The notes under the pieces: generated by a model | Told to the model about the DNA's origin: nothing | The model's input: only the letters and a program-made list of their open reading frames with translations | Databases searched by the model: none | Part shown: positions 1 through 9,034 of the stretch, piece after piece | Layout of the letters: each line of letters begins with the position of its first letter | Position numbering within the stretch: the stretch's first letter is position 1 | DNA from: Aureococcus anophagefferens | Taxonomy: Eukaryota > Sar > Pelagophyceae > Pelagomonadales > Pelagomonadaceae | Direction of reading: 5' to 3' | DNA length: 64,000 nucleotides | NCBI RefSeq assembly: GCF_000186865.1 | Contig: NW_008705565.1 | Coordinates: forward strand, 2,412,194-2,476,193 | Made by a program: the position numbers and the translations under genes

Positions 1-2
1 GG

Positions 3-2219
3 GACGCGCCGGGGTCGCGGCCCCGCGACGTCGCCCCGGCCGCGGACGCGACGCTCGAAGCCGCGCTCGCCGCGCTCGAGGCGAGCGAGATCCCCGTCCA
101 GGACTCGCGGACGAACGTGACGCGGCCGGGCGCGCCCGCGCCGCGGGGTTTGGTGCTCGGCGCGGTGAACGTCCGCGGCCACGGCGGCATGCGCGTCTCC
201 GGCGCGACGCACGAGCGGCCGCGGCTCGCCAAGCTCCTCTGCGACGTCTTCAGGGCGCACGCGCCGGACCCGGCCTTCCGCTTCACGACGATCCAGATCA
301 ACTGCAACTACGAGGCCGCGCTCCACGTCGACAAGTTCAATTTGGGGCCGAGCTACATCGTCGGCGTCGGCGACTACGGCCCGCCGGAGGACCCGAAGCT
401 CCCGGCGGAGTTCGCGGGCCGCCTCTGGGTCCAGGGCCGCGGCGCCCTCGACGTGCGCGAGCAGTTCGTCCTCTTCGACGGCAACGCGCCGCACAGCACG
501 ATCCCCTTCGCCGGCGCGCGCTACACGCTCATCTTCTTCACGCACGCGTCGCAGTACGCGCTGCCGGAGGGCGAGCGCGCCTACTGCGACGCGCTGGGCT
601 TCCCCATGCCCCACCCGAAGCTCTGCAAGCCGCCCCACATGCGCACGGCCGAGGAGCGGCTCATGGCGGGCCGCGACGCGTACGCGGCGTGGGAGCGCGA
701 GGTCGGCGGCGGCGCCGCGGCCGCGGCGCCCGCGAGGCACAAGTACTTCCTCGACGGCGCCGGCGGGCGGCCGTCGCAGCGCGTCGCGGCGCTCGCGGGC
801 GGGTCCGCGCCCCAGCTCCGGCGCCACTACGGCCGCGCGGTCCGCGCGGCCGCGGAGTCGCGCGAGGGCGGCCGCGCCGCCGCGGCGACGTTCGTCACGG
901 GCGACCGCGAGGGCGAGGCCGCCGACGAGGCGCGGTGCCGCGCGGACGTCGTCGCCGACGATCTGGTCGCCGAGGCGCTGGCGCACCGGAAGCCCTTCGT
1001 TGGCCGCGTGGAGCGGTGGGAGGCCGCGTGCGCGAACCGGCGCGACGAGGCCGGCGGCGCGCGGCTCCTGGCCAAGTACGCGGGGCTCTGCCTCCTCGAC
1101 GACGACCCCTACGACGCGCACAGCGACGTCGCGAGCCTCGGGCGGCGCCTCAGCGACTCCGTCGGCCAGGAGGCCTTCAAGCGCACGGAGCTCGCGCGCG
1201 CGGCCATCGCCGCGGGCGCGCCGCTCGTCGACCACCGCGTCATCGTCGGCCTCGAGTGGTGCAAGTTCGCGCGGCGCTGGACGGCCGTCACGGAGCTCCG
1301 GGACAAGCACCTCGACCCGGCGAACTTCCCGAAGCCGTCGCCGCCCTTCTCAGAGAACACGATCGAGAAGTACCCGCTCGACAAGGCGCTCGTGGACTAC
1401 ATCCTCAAGTCGCCGCACAACCCGGACATCAAGCCGCCGAAGAAGCCGCCGCACAAGCCCGCCGCGCAGAAGCCGGCGCCGGGGCCCGCCGCGCGGAAGC
1501 CCGCCGCGCCGCGGCCGCCGCCGCCCGCGCCCCTGCCCGTGCACGCGGCGTCGCCGCCCGCGCCCGCGCCGGCCGCGGCGGCGGCCGCGGCCTACGCCGT
1601 CGGCGACGTCGTGAGCCAGGCGGACCGGCCGGACCTGCCCCTCACCGTCGCGCGCGCGGCGCCGGGCGGCGCCTACGTCTGCGCCTACGGCGCCGAGTCG
1701 GGCCAGTGGCGGGGGCACGAGGTCACGGTCCCCGCGGCGGACCTCGTGCGCTTCGGCGCGGGCCTCGGCCCGCGGCGCCGCCCGGCCGCGGCGGCCCCCG
1801 CGGCCGCTCCGGCGGGCCCGCGACCGGCGGAGCGGCCGCGCGCGGCGGCCGCGGCCGAGGCCGGAGCGCCCGCGGCCCCCGCGGCCGCGCCCGCGAGCCC
1901 GCGGCCTGGCGGGCGGCCGCGCGCCGCGGCGCTCACGCCGACGAAGCCCGGCGACGGCGGCGGCGCCCCGGCGGCGGCGGTCGCGCCCGTGACGCCCGCG
2001 GCGCCGGCGCCGACGCCCGACATCGGCGAGCTCGGCGACGGCTGGTGGGAGAAGCGGGACCCGGCGACGGGCCGGTGCTACTACGTCCACGAGATCACGG
2101 CCGCGTGCCAGTGGGAGCGGCCCGACATCCCCTCCGACGAGTCCGACGACGACGAGGTGGAGGTGGCGCTGCCCGACGAGCGGCCGCGCTGGCGCTCCGA
2201 CGCCGACGGCGCCGCGTGA
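3..2219 (+). CDS. 2OG-Fe(II) oxygenase-like protein with C-terminal WW domain (5' partial)
   Basis: The frame is open from the first bases of the window, so the 5' end lies outside; the GTG at 117 is not a convincing start. Counting from codon 117, an N-terminal beta-rich region carries HVD at about residues 70-72 and a second His at 126 (NAPHSTIPF) followed by R135 in RYTLIFF. This is the HxD...H...R layout of double-stranded beta-helix 2OG-Fe(II) dioxygenases, though I cannot name the substrate. A long Pro/Ala-rich low-complexity linker follows (about 1430-2030), then a WW domain at about 2035-2125 (DGWWEKRDPATGRCYYVHE, second W in CQWERP), which normally binds proline-rich partners. The tail is acidic. 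Next gene starts about 230 nt downstream on the same strand. The WW call is firm; the oxygenase call rests on motif spacing only. Confidence 0.7.
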   Translation, partial: DAPGSRPRDVAPAADATLEAALAALEASEIPVQDSRTNVTRPGAPAPRGLVLGAVNVRGHGGMRVSGATHERPRLAKLLCDVFRAHAPDPAFRFTTIQINCNYEAALHVDKFNLGPSYIVGVGDYGPPEDPKLPAEFAGRLWVQGRGALDVREQFVLFDGNAPHSTIPFAGARYTLIFFTHASQYALPEGERAYCDALGFPMPHPKLCKPPHMRTAEERLMAGRDAYAAWEREVGGGAAAAAPARHKYFLDGAGGRPSQRVAALAGGSAPQLRRHYGRAVRAAAESREGGRAAAATFVTGDREGEAADEARCRADVVADDLVAEALAHRKPFVGRVERWEAACANRRDEAGGARLLAKYAGLCLLDDDPYDAHSDVASLGRRLSDSVGQEAFKRTELARAAIAAGAPLVDHRVIVGLEWCKFARRWTAVTELRDKHLDPANFPKPSPPFSENTIEKYPLDKALVDYILKSPHNPDIKPPKKPPHKPAAQKPAPGPAARKPAAPRPPPPAPLPVHAASPPAPAPAAAAAAAYAVGDVVSQADRPDLPLTVARAAPGGAYVCAYGAESGQWRGHEVTVPAADLVRFGAGLGPRRRPAAAAPAAAPAGPRPAERPRAAAAAEAGAPAAPAAAPASPRPGGRPRAAALTPTKPGDGGGAPAAAVAPVTPAAPAPTPDIGELGDGWWEKRDPATGRCYYVHEITAACQWERPDIPSDESDDDEVEVALPDERPRWRSDADGAA

Positions 2220-2447
2220 CCGCCCCGCCCCGGAGAGCTCGCGAGTAAGGAAGAAAGAGAGTAGGAAGAAAGAATGTTAGTCGTCTTTTGAATTCGAGTG
2301 TGGTGTCGAATGATCGCCGTCGCCACCTCCTTTCAGAGCACTCCAACAACTTGAAGGCTTCAAACAAAGCACGCACGAAGCAGCGAAAGTTGCACCTCTT
2401 GCAATTCCTTGCCACAACAATCGGAGCCACCAACACCGATAGCCCCA

Positions 2448-3116
2448 ATGACGGTGCGTCTCGCTGCTCTCGTCGCCATCGGCGCGCTCGTCGACGGCCT
2501 CGTCGTCCGCGCGCCGCAGCGACGACGACCCCTGCGCCGCGCCTGCCGCGCGCGCGCGCAGCCGCCGCTCGTCGCCGACGCGCCGGAGCCGAGTCTCGAC
2601 GAGCTGTCGAACGAGAACGTCGTGCGCATCGTGCGCGAGGAGTGCGGCGACGACGAGGTGAACGCGCTCGTCTGGAAGTGCCTCGGCTACCGGCGCGACG
2701 GCGAGAGCTACGCCAGCGACGCCGTCTTCCCCAAGTGGCGCGCCAAGTACCCCGCGCCGCCGGATCTGGTCGGCGTGACGCGCGTCTACAGCAAGGACGT
2801 CGACGAGCCCGTGCTCCGCGCGAACCAGGCCCTCGTGGCGTCGATCCCCATGAAGTACAAGGGCGGCATCAAGGAGCACCTGCGCGCGGTCGGCTGGACG
2901 GGCTACAAGCTCGAGGGCCTCACGCCGAACAAGACGCGGCGCGCGCAGTGCGCGAACTGGCTCCTCTACTACCGCGAGGCCCTCTTCGGCCTGAGCCTCG
3001 ACGAGCTCCGGGAGGCGCGCGACCGCGACGTCGCCGCGGAGAACCAGAAGCTCCGGGAGGCGGGGAAGATGCTCCGCTCCGCGAAGGGGCCCGAGAAGAG
3101 TCCCGACGCGTCGTAA
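2448..3116 (+). CDS. DUF1823-like protein, probably plastid-targeted
   Basis: Start chosen at the ATG giving MTVRLAALVAIGALVDGLVV, a hydrophobic signal followed by an Arg-rich stretch, which fits the bipartite ER-plus-transit leader of complex plastids; an ATG 39 nt upstream in frame would bury the signal. The mature part (NALVWKCLGYR, AKYPAPPDLVGVTRVY, SIPMKYKGG, GWTGYKLEGLTPNKTRRA, NWLLYY) matches my memory of DUF1823, a family of unknown function in cyanobacteria and plastid-bearing eukaryotes. About 222 residues, a normal size for leader plus domain. The stop lies 23 nt from the stop of the convergent reductase-like gene. Family assignment is from remembered pattern, not a search. Confidence 0.7.
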   Translation: MTVRLAALVAIGALVDGLVVRAPQRRRPLRRACRARAQPPLVADAPEPSLDELSNENVVRIVREECGDDEVNALVWKCLGYRRDGESYASDAVFPKWRAKYPAPPDLVGVTRVYSKDVDEPVLRANQALVASIPMKYKGGIKEHLRAVGWTGYKLEGLTPNKTRRAQCANWLLYYREALFGLSLDELREARDRDVAAENQKLREAGKMLRSAKGPEKSPDAS

Positions 3117-3139
3117 GGGCGAGTCGCACACGGATCGAT

Positions 3140-4529
3140 TTAGAAGGCGCTCTCCATCTCCTTCTCCTCGTCGTCCTCCGCCGGCGCCTTGACGAGGAGC
3201 TTGGAGACGCCGCCGGCGAACGCGTTCATGCCCTGGGTGGCCTTGGCGGCCGTGCGCATGGGCTTGAGCTTCGCCTTGGTCTTCGCGGCGATCATCTCGT
3301 TGTAGCGGCGCTCCTTGTCGTTGTACTCGCGGTCCAGCGTCGCGAGCGTCGCGAGCGACTCGACGCTGAGGTGCACGCGCCGCTCCTCCGTGGGCGAGTG
3401 GATGTGGAGCGTCCGCGCGCGGAGGATGCCCTGGAGCTTGGCGACCCAGGCCTCGTACTTCTTCGCGGACGTCAGCGCCGAGCCCTCGTCGATGACGCGC
3501 CGCAGCGTCGGGAACGCGACGACGCCGCGCTGGAGCGCCCACCGCAGGATGATCGTCGCCTCGTCGAGGCCCAGCGCGCCCTGGAGCGTCTTGAACGTCT
3601 CCTTCTCGACGCCGGCCCTCAGCTTGTTCAGCGTCGTGTCCAGCAGCGCCAGCACCTCGATGCCCCGGCTCTGGCACCAGGTCACCGTCCGCCGCCGCGG
3701 CTCGACGAGGTTCAGCGACACGAGGTTGAACACCTGGGCGGTGATTCAAGTTCGCTTCAACGTGAGTGTTCCGCGCGCGCGCGTTCCGAAAAAAAGCATC
3801 CACGCTTCGAGGCCGTTCCGAGAGATGATCGCTCGTCCAGGAATGAGCCGAAACGAGCGGAAATTGGCCGAGATCGGAGCCTTTGAAGTTGGGAACGTCG
3901 CTCTCTTTTGCCGCCCCGTTGAACGCGGGCCGCTGCTCCGGCGCGACGGCCTCGATGAGGCGCTCGAGCTGCCAGGTCTCGAGCATCTCCGTGCCGAGCC
4001 AGCGGACGGACCCCGCCTCGACGAGGGGCTGGAGGTTCTTCCACGTCCGCAGGAAGAGCCGCTTCTGCCGCTTCACGTCCGCGGACACGTGGTAGGGGTC
4101 GTTGCCGCCGTCGCCGAGCGCCGCGGGCCAGGGCACGCACAGCCCGTCGAGCTTCGCGACGCCCAGGCCGTCGAGGATGCGCCTCGTCTGCACGACGCAC
4201 GCGTCCGACGTCCGGTGGCAGTCGCCGCCGAGGCGCGCGACGACGACGAGCTCGCTCCGCGGCGGCGGCGGGTCCTTGGGCGCCAGCGGCGAGTCCTCGT
4301 CGACGACGATCTCCTCGGGCCGCAGCACCGTGCGCACGCTCCCCTCGGCGCCCCGGTCCACGAGGATGAGCCGGAACTTGGAGTTGTCGCCGAGCGCCAG
4401 GCGCAGCGCCTCGGCCACGGCGGCCTCGGACGCCTTGGACCGCGCCTGCGACGGCGGCTCCGCCTGGATGCCCACGCGCGCCGTCTCCACGAAGTGGCTC
4501 CGCGACGACGTGAACGCCGTCGACCACAT
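3140..4529 (-). CDS. Aldo/keto reductase-like protein, two exons split by introner A1
   Basis: Exon 1 is 4529-3927 and exon 2 is 3733-3140 on the minus strand; removing 3734-3926 joins EQRP to VFNLVSLN in frame (398 aa). The C-terminal half resembles the second half of an aldo/keto reductase barrel: FNLVSLNLVEP, then WCQSRGIEVLALL, then ATIILRWALQRGVVAFPTLRR, the region that shapes the NADPH site. The N-terminal half is divergent and I do not see the usual Asp-Tyr-Lys catalytic set, so enzymatic activity is uncertain. The C-terminus is charged (EEKEMESAF). The start at 4529 (MWSTAFTSS) is the first ATG in the frame; an extra upstream exon is possible because the N-terminus is atypical. Its 3' end is 23 nt from the DUF1823-like gene. 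Confidence 0.55.
3734..3918 (-). mobile_element. Introner element A1 (intron of the reductase-like gene)
   Basis: About 185 bp, flanked on the coding strand by GCGTTCAA upstream and GTGTTCAA downstream (7 of 8 identical), the expected 8-bp target duplication. The ends are inverted: CGGGGCGGCAAAAG at one side and CACCGCCCAG at the other. The body is closely similar to the copies at 30728-30919, 40211-40401 and 60244-60418. The spliced intron is 3734-3926: donor is GC inside the upstream duplication, acceptor AG is the last two bases of the element. The long reading frames running through it have no stops by chance and are not separate proteins. Confidence 0.85.
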
Positions 4530-4875
4530 GGCGCCGCGCGCGCTGGGGCTGCCCCGTCGATCAACTGGAGAGTGCTCCGACGTCGATATTGAAGCCTATA
4601 TCCTGCGGGCGCAACGCTTCCGCTAAATAAACAACTCGCTCGAGGTTCGTTATGCTCCGCGCCTCCCTGAAACCCCGCGCGCGCGGCCCCGGGGCGCGGA
4701 CGGATCGGCCCGCCGCGCTCCCCCCGCCCCCGGGACGCGCCCCCACGCCCATAGAACCCAACCCCGCCTTTTTTCGTGGCGAACGAGACGAAAACGATTC
4801 CGTCCCCCCCCCCGCAGCTCTCACCCAGCTCGACTTCCACCCACTCTTCTCTCACCCACACCCTCTCTCACAACC
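4530..4875. other. Divergent spacer between reductase-like gene and alpha-tubulin
   Basis: No convincing gene. It holds the 5' leaders of two divergent genes. The tubulin side is pyrimidine-rich (repeated tctc/ccca tracts at about 4800-4870) and ends in a CACAACC immediately before the ATG. A lower-GC patch at 4570-4640 may belong to an upstream exon or promoter of the minus-strand gene. Confidence 0.5.
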
Positions 4876-6237
4876 ATGCGCGAGTGCATCTGCATCCACA
4901 TCGGCCAGGGCGGCATCCAGGGCGGCAACGCCTGCTGGGAGCTGTTCTGCCTCGAGCACGGCATCCAGCCCGACGGCCAGATGCCCTCGGACAAGACCAT
5001 CGGCGGCGGCGACGACGCCTTCAACACCTTCTTCTCGGAGACGGGCGCCGGCAAGCACGTGCCCCGCGCGGTCTACGTCGACCTCGAGCCCACGGTGTGC
5101 GACGAGGTCCGCACGGGCACGTACCGCCAGCTCTACCACCCCGAGCAGATCATCTCGGGCAAGGAGGACGCGGCGAACAACTACGCCCGCGGCCACTACA
5201 CGATCGGCAAGGAGATCGTCGACCTCGTCCTCGACCGCATCCGCAAGCTCGCGGACAACTGCACGGGCCTCCAGGGCTTCCTCGCGTTCCACGCGACGGG
5301 CGGCGGCACGGGCTCCGGCCTCGGCTCGCTCATCCTCGAGCGCCTCTCCGTCGACTACGGCCGCAAGTCCAAGCTCTCCTTCTGCATCTCCCCGGCGCCC
5401 CAGATCTCCAACGCCGTCGTCGAGCCCTACAACTCCGTGCTCTCGACGCACGCGCTCCTCGAGCACACGGACGTGACCTTCTGCCTCGACAACGAGGCCC
5501 TCTACGACGTGTGCCGCCGCAACCTCGACATCGAGCGCCCGACGTACACGAACCTCAACCGCCTCTTCGCCCAGGTCGCGTCGTCGCTCACGGCGTCGCT
5601 CCGCTTCGACGGCGCGCTCAACGTCGACATCACCGAGTTCCAGACGAACCTCGTGCCCTACCCGCGCATCCACTTCATGCTCACGTCGTACGCCCCCGTC
5701 ATCTCGGCGGAGAAGGCGTACCACGAGCAGCTGTCCGTCGCGGAGATCACCAACTCCGTCTTCGAGCCCGCGGGCATGATGACCAAGTGCGACCCCCGCC
5801 ACGGCAAGTACATGGCGTGCTGCCTCATGTACCGCGGCGACGTCGTCCCCAAGGACGTCAACGCCTCCGTCGCGACCATCAAGACGAAGCGCACGATCCA
5901 GTTCGTCGACTGGTGCCCCACGGGCTTCAAGTGCGGCATCAACTACCAGCCGCCCACGGTCGTCCCCGGCGGCGACCTCGCCCGCGTCATGCGCGCGGTC
6001 TGCATGGTCGCCAACACGACGGCCATCGCCGAGGCGCTCTCGCGCATCGACCACAAGTTCGACCTCATGTACGCCAAGCGCGCCTTCGTCCACTGGTACG
6101 TCGGCGAGGGCATGGAGGAGGGCGAGTTCTCCGAGGCCCGCGAGGACCTCGCGGCCCTCGAGAAGGACTACGAGGAGGTCGGCGCCGAGACCGCCGAGGG
6201 CGAGGGCGAGGAGGAGGACTTCGGCGAGGAGTACTAG
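4876..6237 (+). CDS. Alpha-tubulin
   Basis: Full-length 453-aa alpha-tubulin starting [15 protein letters not shown], uninterrupted by introns. Visible hallmarks are the MREC N-terminal motif, K40 in the PSDKT luminal loop (the acetylation site), the tubulin signature GGGTGSG at about 142-148, E254-region catalytic loop in [10 protein letters not shown], and an acidic tail ending EEY, the form that can be detyrosinated. It polymerises with beta-tubulin into microtubules. K40 and the terminal Tyr are both kept, as expected for stable or axonemal microtubules; the sperm-tail-type protein near 47 kb is consistent with that. Start context is CACAACC-ATG, shared with several other genes here. High GC3 codon use is typical of a highly expressed gene. 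Confidence 0.98.
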   Translation: MRECICIHIGQGGIQGGNACWELFCLEHGIQPDGQMPSDKTIGGGDDAFNTFFSETGAGKHVPRAVYVDLEPTVCDEVRTGTYRQLYHPEQIISGKEDAANNYARGHYTIGKEIVDLVLDRIRKLADNCTGLQGFLAFHATGGGTGSGLGSLILERLSVDYGRKSKLSFCISPAPQISNAVVEPYNSVLSTHALLEHTDVTFCLDNEALYDVCRRNLDIERPTYTNLNRLFAQVASSLTASLRFDGALNVDITEFQTNLVPYPRIHFMLTSYAPVISAEKAYHEQLSVAEITNSVFEPAGMMTKCDPRHGKYMACCLMYRGDVVPKDVNASVATIKTKRTIQFVDWCPTGFKCGINYQPPTVVPGGDLARVMRAVCMVANTTAIAEALSRIDHKFDLMYAKRAFVHWYVGEGMEEGEFSEAREDLAALEKDYEEVGAETAEGEGEEEDFGEEY

Positions 6238-6489
6238 GCGAATGCCAACCCGCGGGGCGCGGCTCCGCCGGAGCCCCCCGTCCACACGGCACGATAAGTA
6301 AGTGCTGAAAGAGAGTTGCTCGGGGCATCGATGATGCGGCGGCTATCCCAACTGATCTCTCACTTAGTCTCTCCGACTGTGCTTCAACTTGACAACTAAC
6401 CTGAAAAGTTACTTGCAGCGATCTCTTAGCCCGGCGGCGCGGGATGATGGTCGCATGGCTGCCTAGCTGAAGTCTTTGCGCCGCGACGC

Positions 6490-7704
6490 ATGGCGAATCG
6501 AGGAGAGACGCTCGACCCCTTGCCTAGTTGGCACGGCGGACCGCTCGTTCGCGGCCGCGTCGTCGAGCGCACCGCGCGTGGCCATCACGTAAGAGAGCGC
6601 GCCATCCTCTGCGACGGCAAGCAAATCGCCGCGTTCCCGGAGCCAAAGTCCTGGGTCCTGGAGGAAAGCATCCTAGGCGTCATCGCAGTTGCCGCCAAAC
6701 AATCGAATCATGTCATGTCTCGGCTCTTCGTGGAATACCATGCCGTACAAGGGCAAAAGGACTACGACGAGTCGGGCTTGACGTGCTTCCACGCGGCTTG
6801 TGGTCTCGGCCTGACGAAGCTGGTGGTTCTGCTGCTCGACGCCGGCGCGGACGTCGACATCCTTACCGCGTACGGCAGCTCGCCGTTGTTCGTCGCCGCT
6901 GGTATGGGACGGCAAGAACTCGAGACGATCAAGTTGCTGATCGCGCGGGGCGCCGACGTGGACCGATGCGGCGAGCCCGGGGGAACGGCGCTCGCTATGG
7001 CGGTCCAGCAATTCACTGCTAACTCAACCCGGGGCGAATCGCCCGAAGAGCGGCAAGCAGCACGCCTCGAGATGATTTCGATGTTCCTAAAAGCTGGCGC
7101 GAGCGCGATGGACCATTCGCCCGTCACTATGCTGATGAGGGTTATTATGATGGTACCAGACGAGACCGCATGCGTACGGAGCAGCTGCAGTCTGCTATTT
7201 CGGCTTCTCCTGGAGCACGGCGCCGATCCAAACCAATCGATTAGGGGCGTAAGCCCGCTGCATCTGGCTGCCCAGATTAACGACGAGGTGATCGCGCCGG
7301 CCTTCGTTCGGGCCTTGCTGGAGCACGGAGCCGACCCTTTGATTTCGTGCGGCCTGGACGTAGCCAAAGGCTTGCCTTCCTTCCCTCTCGTGCGCCCGGC
7401 GAGAAGGCTGCCGACCCCGCTGTGCTTGAGAACGATGCCATCGACGAATCGATTATCGTCGATGCCTGGGGAGTCCCTTCACCCAACAGTCGTCGCGCTC
7501 CTCGAGAATCAGCCTCGCGTCCGACGCGCCATCGCCCGACGAACCTGCGAACGCTGCAAACGTCGCGTGGAGCTCTTCGCTTTCCCGCTCCCGGCCTGTG
7601 CCGGCTGTGGCACGCGGTACTGCGGCAGGGAGTGCCAGAAGATAGACTGGAAGGCAGGACATCGGGATATGTGTGCCGTGGTTACGGCGCCCGACCCCGA
7701 CTAG
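6490..7704 (+). CDS. Ankyrin-repeat protein with C-terminal MYND zinc finger
   Basis: 404 aa. Ankyrin repeats run from about residue 95 to 275 (TCFHAACGLGLTKLVVLLLDAGADVD, SPLFVAAGMG, SPLHLAAQINDE, LLEHGADP). The C-terminus at about 350-396 is a MYND finger: CERCKRRVELF, CAGCGTRYCGRECQ, HRDMC supply the paired Cys and final His/Cys ligands. Both modules are protein-interaction domains. GC and third-position GC are visibly lower than in flanking genes such as tubulin, so it may be a recent or weakly expressed gene; this is by eye only. Stop is 4 nt from the stop of the convergent gene at 7709. The ~250-nt spacer upstream of it (6238-6489) shows nothing I can name. Confidence 0.85.
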   Translation: MANRGETLDPLPSWHGGPLVRGRVVERTARGHHVRERAILCDGKQIAAFPEPKSWVLEESILGVIAVAAKQSNHVMSRLFVEYHAVQGQKDYDESGLTCFHAACGLGLTKLVVLLLDAGADVDILTAYGSSPLFVAAGMGRQELETIKLLIARGADVDRCGEPGGTALAMAVQQFTANSTRGESPEERQAARLEMISMFLKAGASAMDHSPVTMLMRVIMMVPDETACVRSSCSLLFRLLLEHGADPNQSIRGVSPLHLAAQINDEVIAPAFVRALLEHGADPLISCGLDVAKGLPSFPLVRPARRLPTPLCLRTMPSTNRLSSMPGESLHPTVVALLENQPRVRRAIARRTCERCKRRVELFAFPLPACAGCGTRYCGRECQKIDWKAGHRDMCAVVTAPDPD

Positions 7705-7708
7705 GGTA

Positions 7709-8842
7709 CTAAGCTCCATGTTCGAACAGCTCCCGCTCCACCAGCAGCCACATGGCCGGCTCGGTCTGGCACCAGAGGCGGTACGACGGGTAGGCGTCGG
7801 CGACGGGCATGAGGCCGCCGGCGTCGCGGCTGGCCTCGTCGAACGCTCGCCACGCGGCGGCGTGGTCCTCGAAGCCGCCGAGGCCGCGGCCCACGGCGCT
7901 CCAGACGGCCTGCGTGCAGGTGAAACGAACGCTGGATCCGTCGCCGAGGCGCGGCGACGGGCCCGCGTCCCGGGCCTGGTGGGCGAGGAGGCCGCCCTCG
8001 GACTCGTAGTCGTCGCGCGTCGCCGCGACGAGGGCCGGCGCGGCCGCGGGGTCGTCGAGGGAGAGAGCGTAAACGGCGAACGAGTCGTGCCACGAATTCC
8101 GTCGCCGCGTCCCCTCGAAGTCCCCGACGTGGTTCGTCGGCCGCGCGCCGTAGCCGAAGTCGGCGCGCAGCGCGTCGGCGGCGGCGCTCGCGGCCTCGCG
8201 CGCGGCCGCGTTGCCCGCGCGCGCGAGGCGCCGGCACGCGAGCGCCGCGGCGGCCTGGTCGACGGCGCGGAGGTACGACGGCCCGCCGTCGCCGCGCGCG
8301 CCGCGCCGGAAGCGGCCGTCCTCGAAGAAGAGCTCGAGGAACGCGTCGCCGATCTCGTCGAGGCGGTCGTCGCCGCAGTCCTCGCGCAGCAGCGAGTAGA
8401 AGACGACCGCCGCCGCGTTGCCGACGCAGCGCCGGTCGCGCGACGGCTCGTAGAAGCCCGGCCGCTCGCCGGCGTCGGCGATCGACGCTTCCGGCGCCCG
8501 CCAGAAGCCCGACGCCGTCCGCCGCCGGAAGCCGCCGTCGAACGCGAGCTCCCAGAGCGAGTCGCCGAGGCGCTTCGCGTCTGCTCGCAAAACGTCGGCC
8601 GCCTCGCCCTCGAGCCGCCGCGCCGCGAGCAGCTGCGCGGCGCCGAAGTGCGCGTTGTGCCAGACGCCTTCGCCGACGAGGCCAGACGGCGCGTCGTACA
8701 GGTCGTCGAGCAGGTCCAGCGGCCGCGCGTTGCTCGTGCGCGCCTTCACGCCTCGTATCAGCCGCAGCGACGTCTCCAGCTCCCACGACTGCAGCGCGGT
8801 CGCCGGTATCGATGCGACGAGCAGCGCTGTCATCATCATCAT
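7709..8842 (-). CDS. Orphan secreted protein, possible alpha/alpha-toroid fold
   Basis: Start set at MMMMTALLVASIPATALQSW, which gives a clean signal peptide; the frame is open a further 45 codons upstream but that stretch crosses a tandem repeat and looks like leader. About 377 aa. The mature region is helix-rich with spaced aromatic motifs (SLWELAFDGGFRRRT, RNSWHDSFAVYALSL, FTCTQAVWSAVGRGLGGF, YPSYRLWCQTEPAMWLL), a texture seen in six- or seven-hairpin (alpha/alpha)-toroid glycosidases and related proteins. I recognise no catalytic signature, so this is not a functional assignment. Divergent to the sulfatase with a 192-nt spacer. Confidence 0.6.
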   Translation of the reverse strand: MMMMTALLVASIPATALQSWELETSLRLIRGVKARTSNARPLDLLDDLYDAPSGLVGEGVWHNAHFGAAQLLAARRLEGEAADVLRADAKRLGDSLWELAFDGGFRRRTASGFWRAPEASIADAGERPGFYEPSRDRRCVGNAAAVVFYSLLREDCGDDRLDEIGDAFLELFFEDGRFRRGARGDGGPSYLRAVDQAAAALACRRLARAGNAAAREAASAAADALRADFGYGARPTNHVGDFEGTRRRNSWHDSFAVYALSLDDPAAAPALVAATRDDYESEGGLLAHQARDAGPSPRLGDGSSVRFTCTQAVWSAVGRGLGGFEDHAAAWRAFDEASRDAGGLMPVADAYPSYRLWCQTEPAMWLLVERELFEHGA

Positions 8843-8878
8843 GCGTCGTCGCTGCAGCGGTGCGATGTAGCGGTGGTG

Positions 8879-8914
8879 CCAAAACCTTTTGCTCTGCCAA
8901 AACCTTTTGCTCTG
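8879..8914. repeat. 18-bp tandem duplication in the leader of the 7709-8842 gene
   Basis: CCAAAACCTTTTGCTCTG occurs twice head to tail, in the short divergent spacer just upstream of the minus-strand start. It is much lower in GC than its surroundings. It could be promoter sequence shared with the divergent sulfatase, but nothing shows function. Confidence 0.75.
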
Positions 8915-9034
8915 CTTTGCCACCATCGGACAGCGGTGCTCGGAGTTTGCTTGCAGCCGACCTTGCCCTTGGCTCATCCTAATTCAGGGACGCCGGAGTT
9001 TGGGCGGGCTGCCTCTCGCGCCGTGGGAGGCGCG

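Noticed and set aside
4572..4640. tRNA-like or snRNA-like element in the lower-GC patch before tubulin
   Set aside because: No acceptor-stem pairing or conserved loop motif could be drawn by eye.
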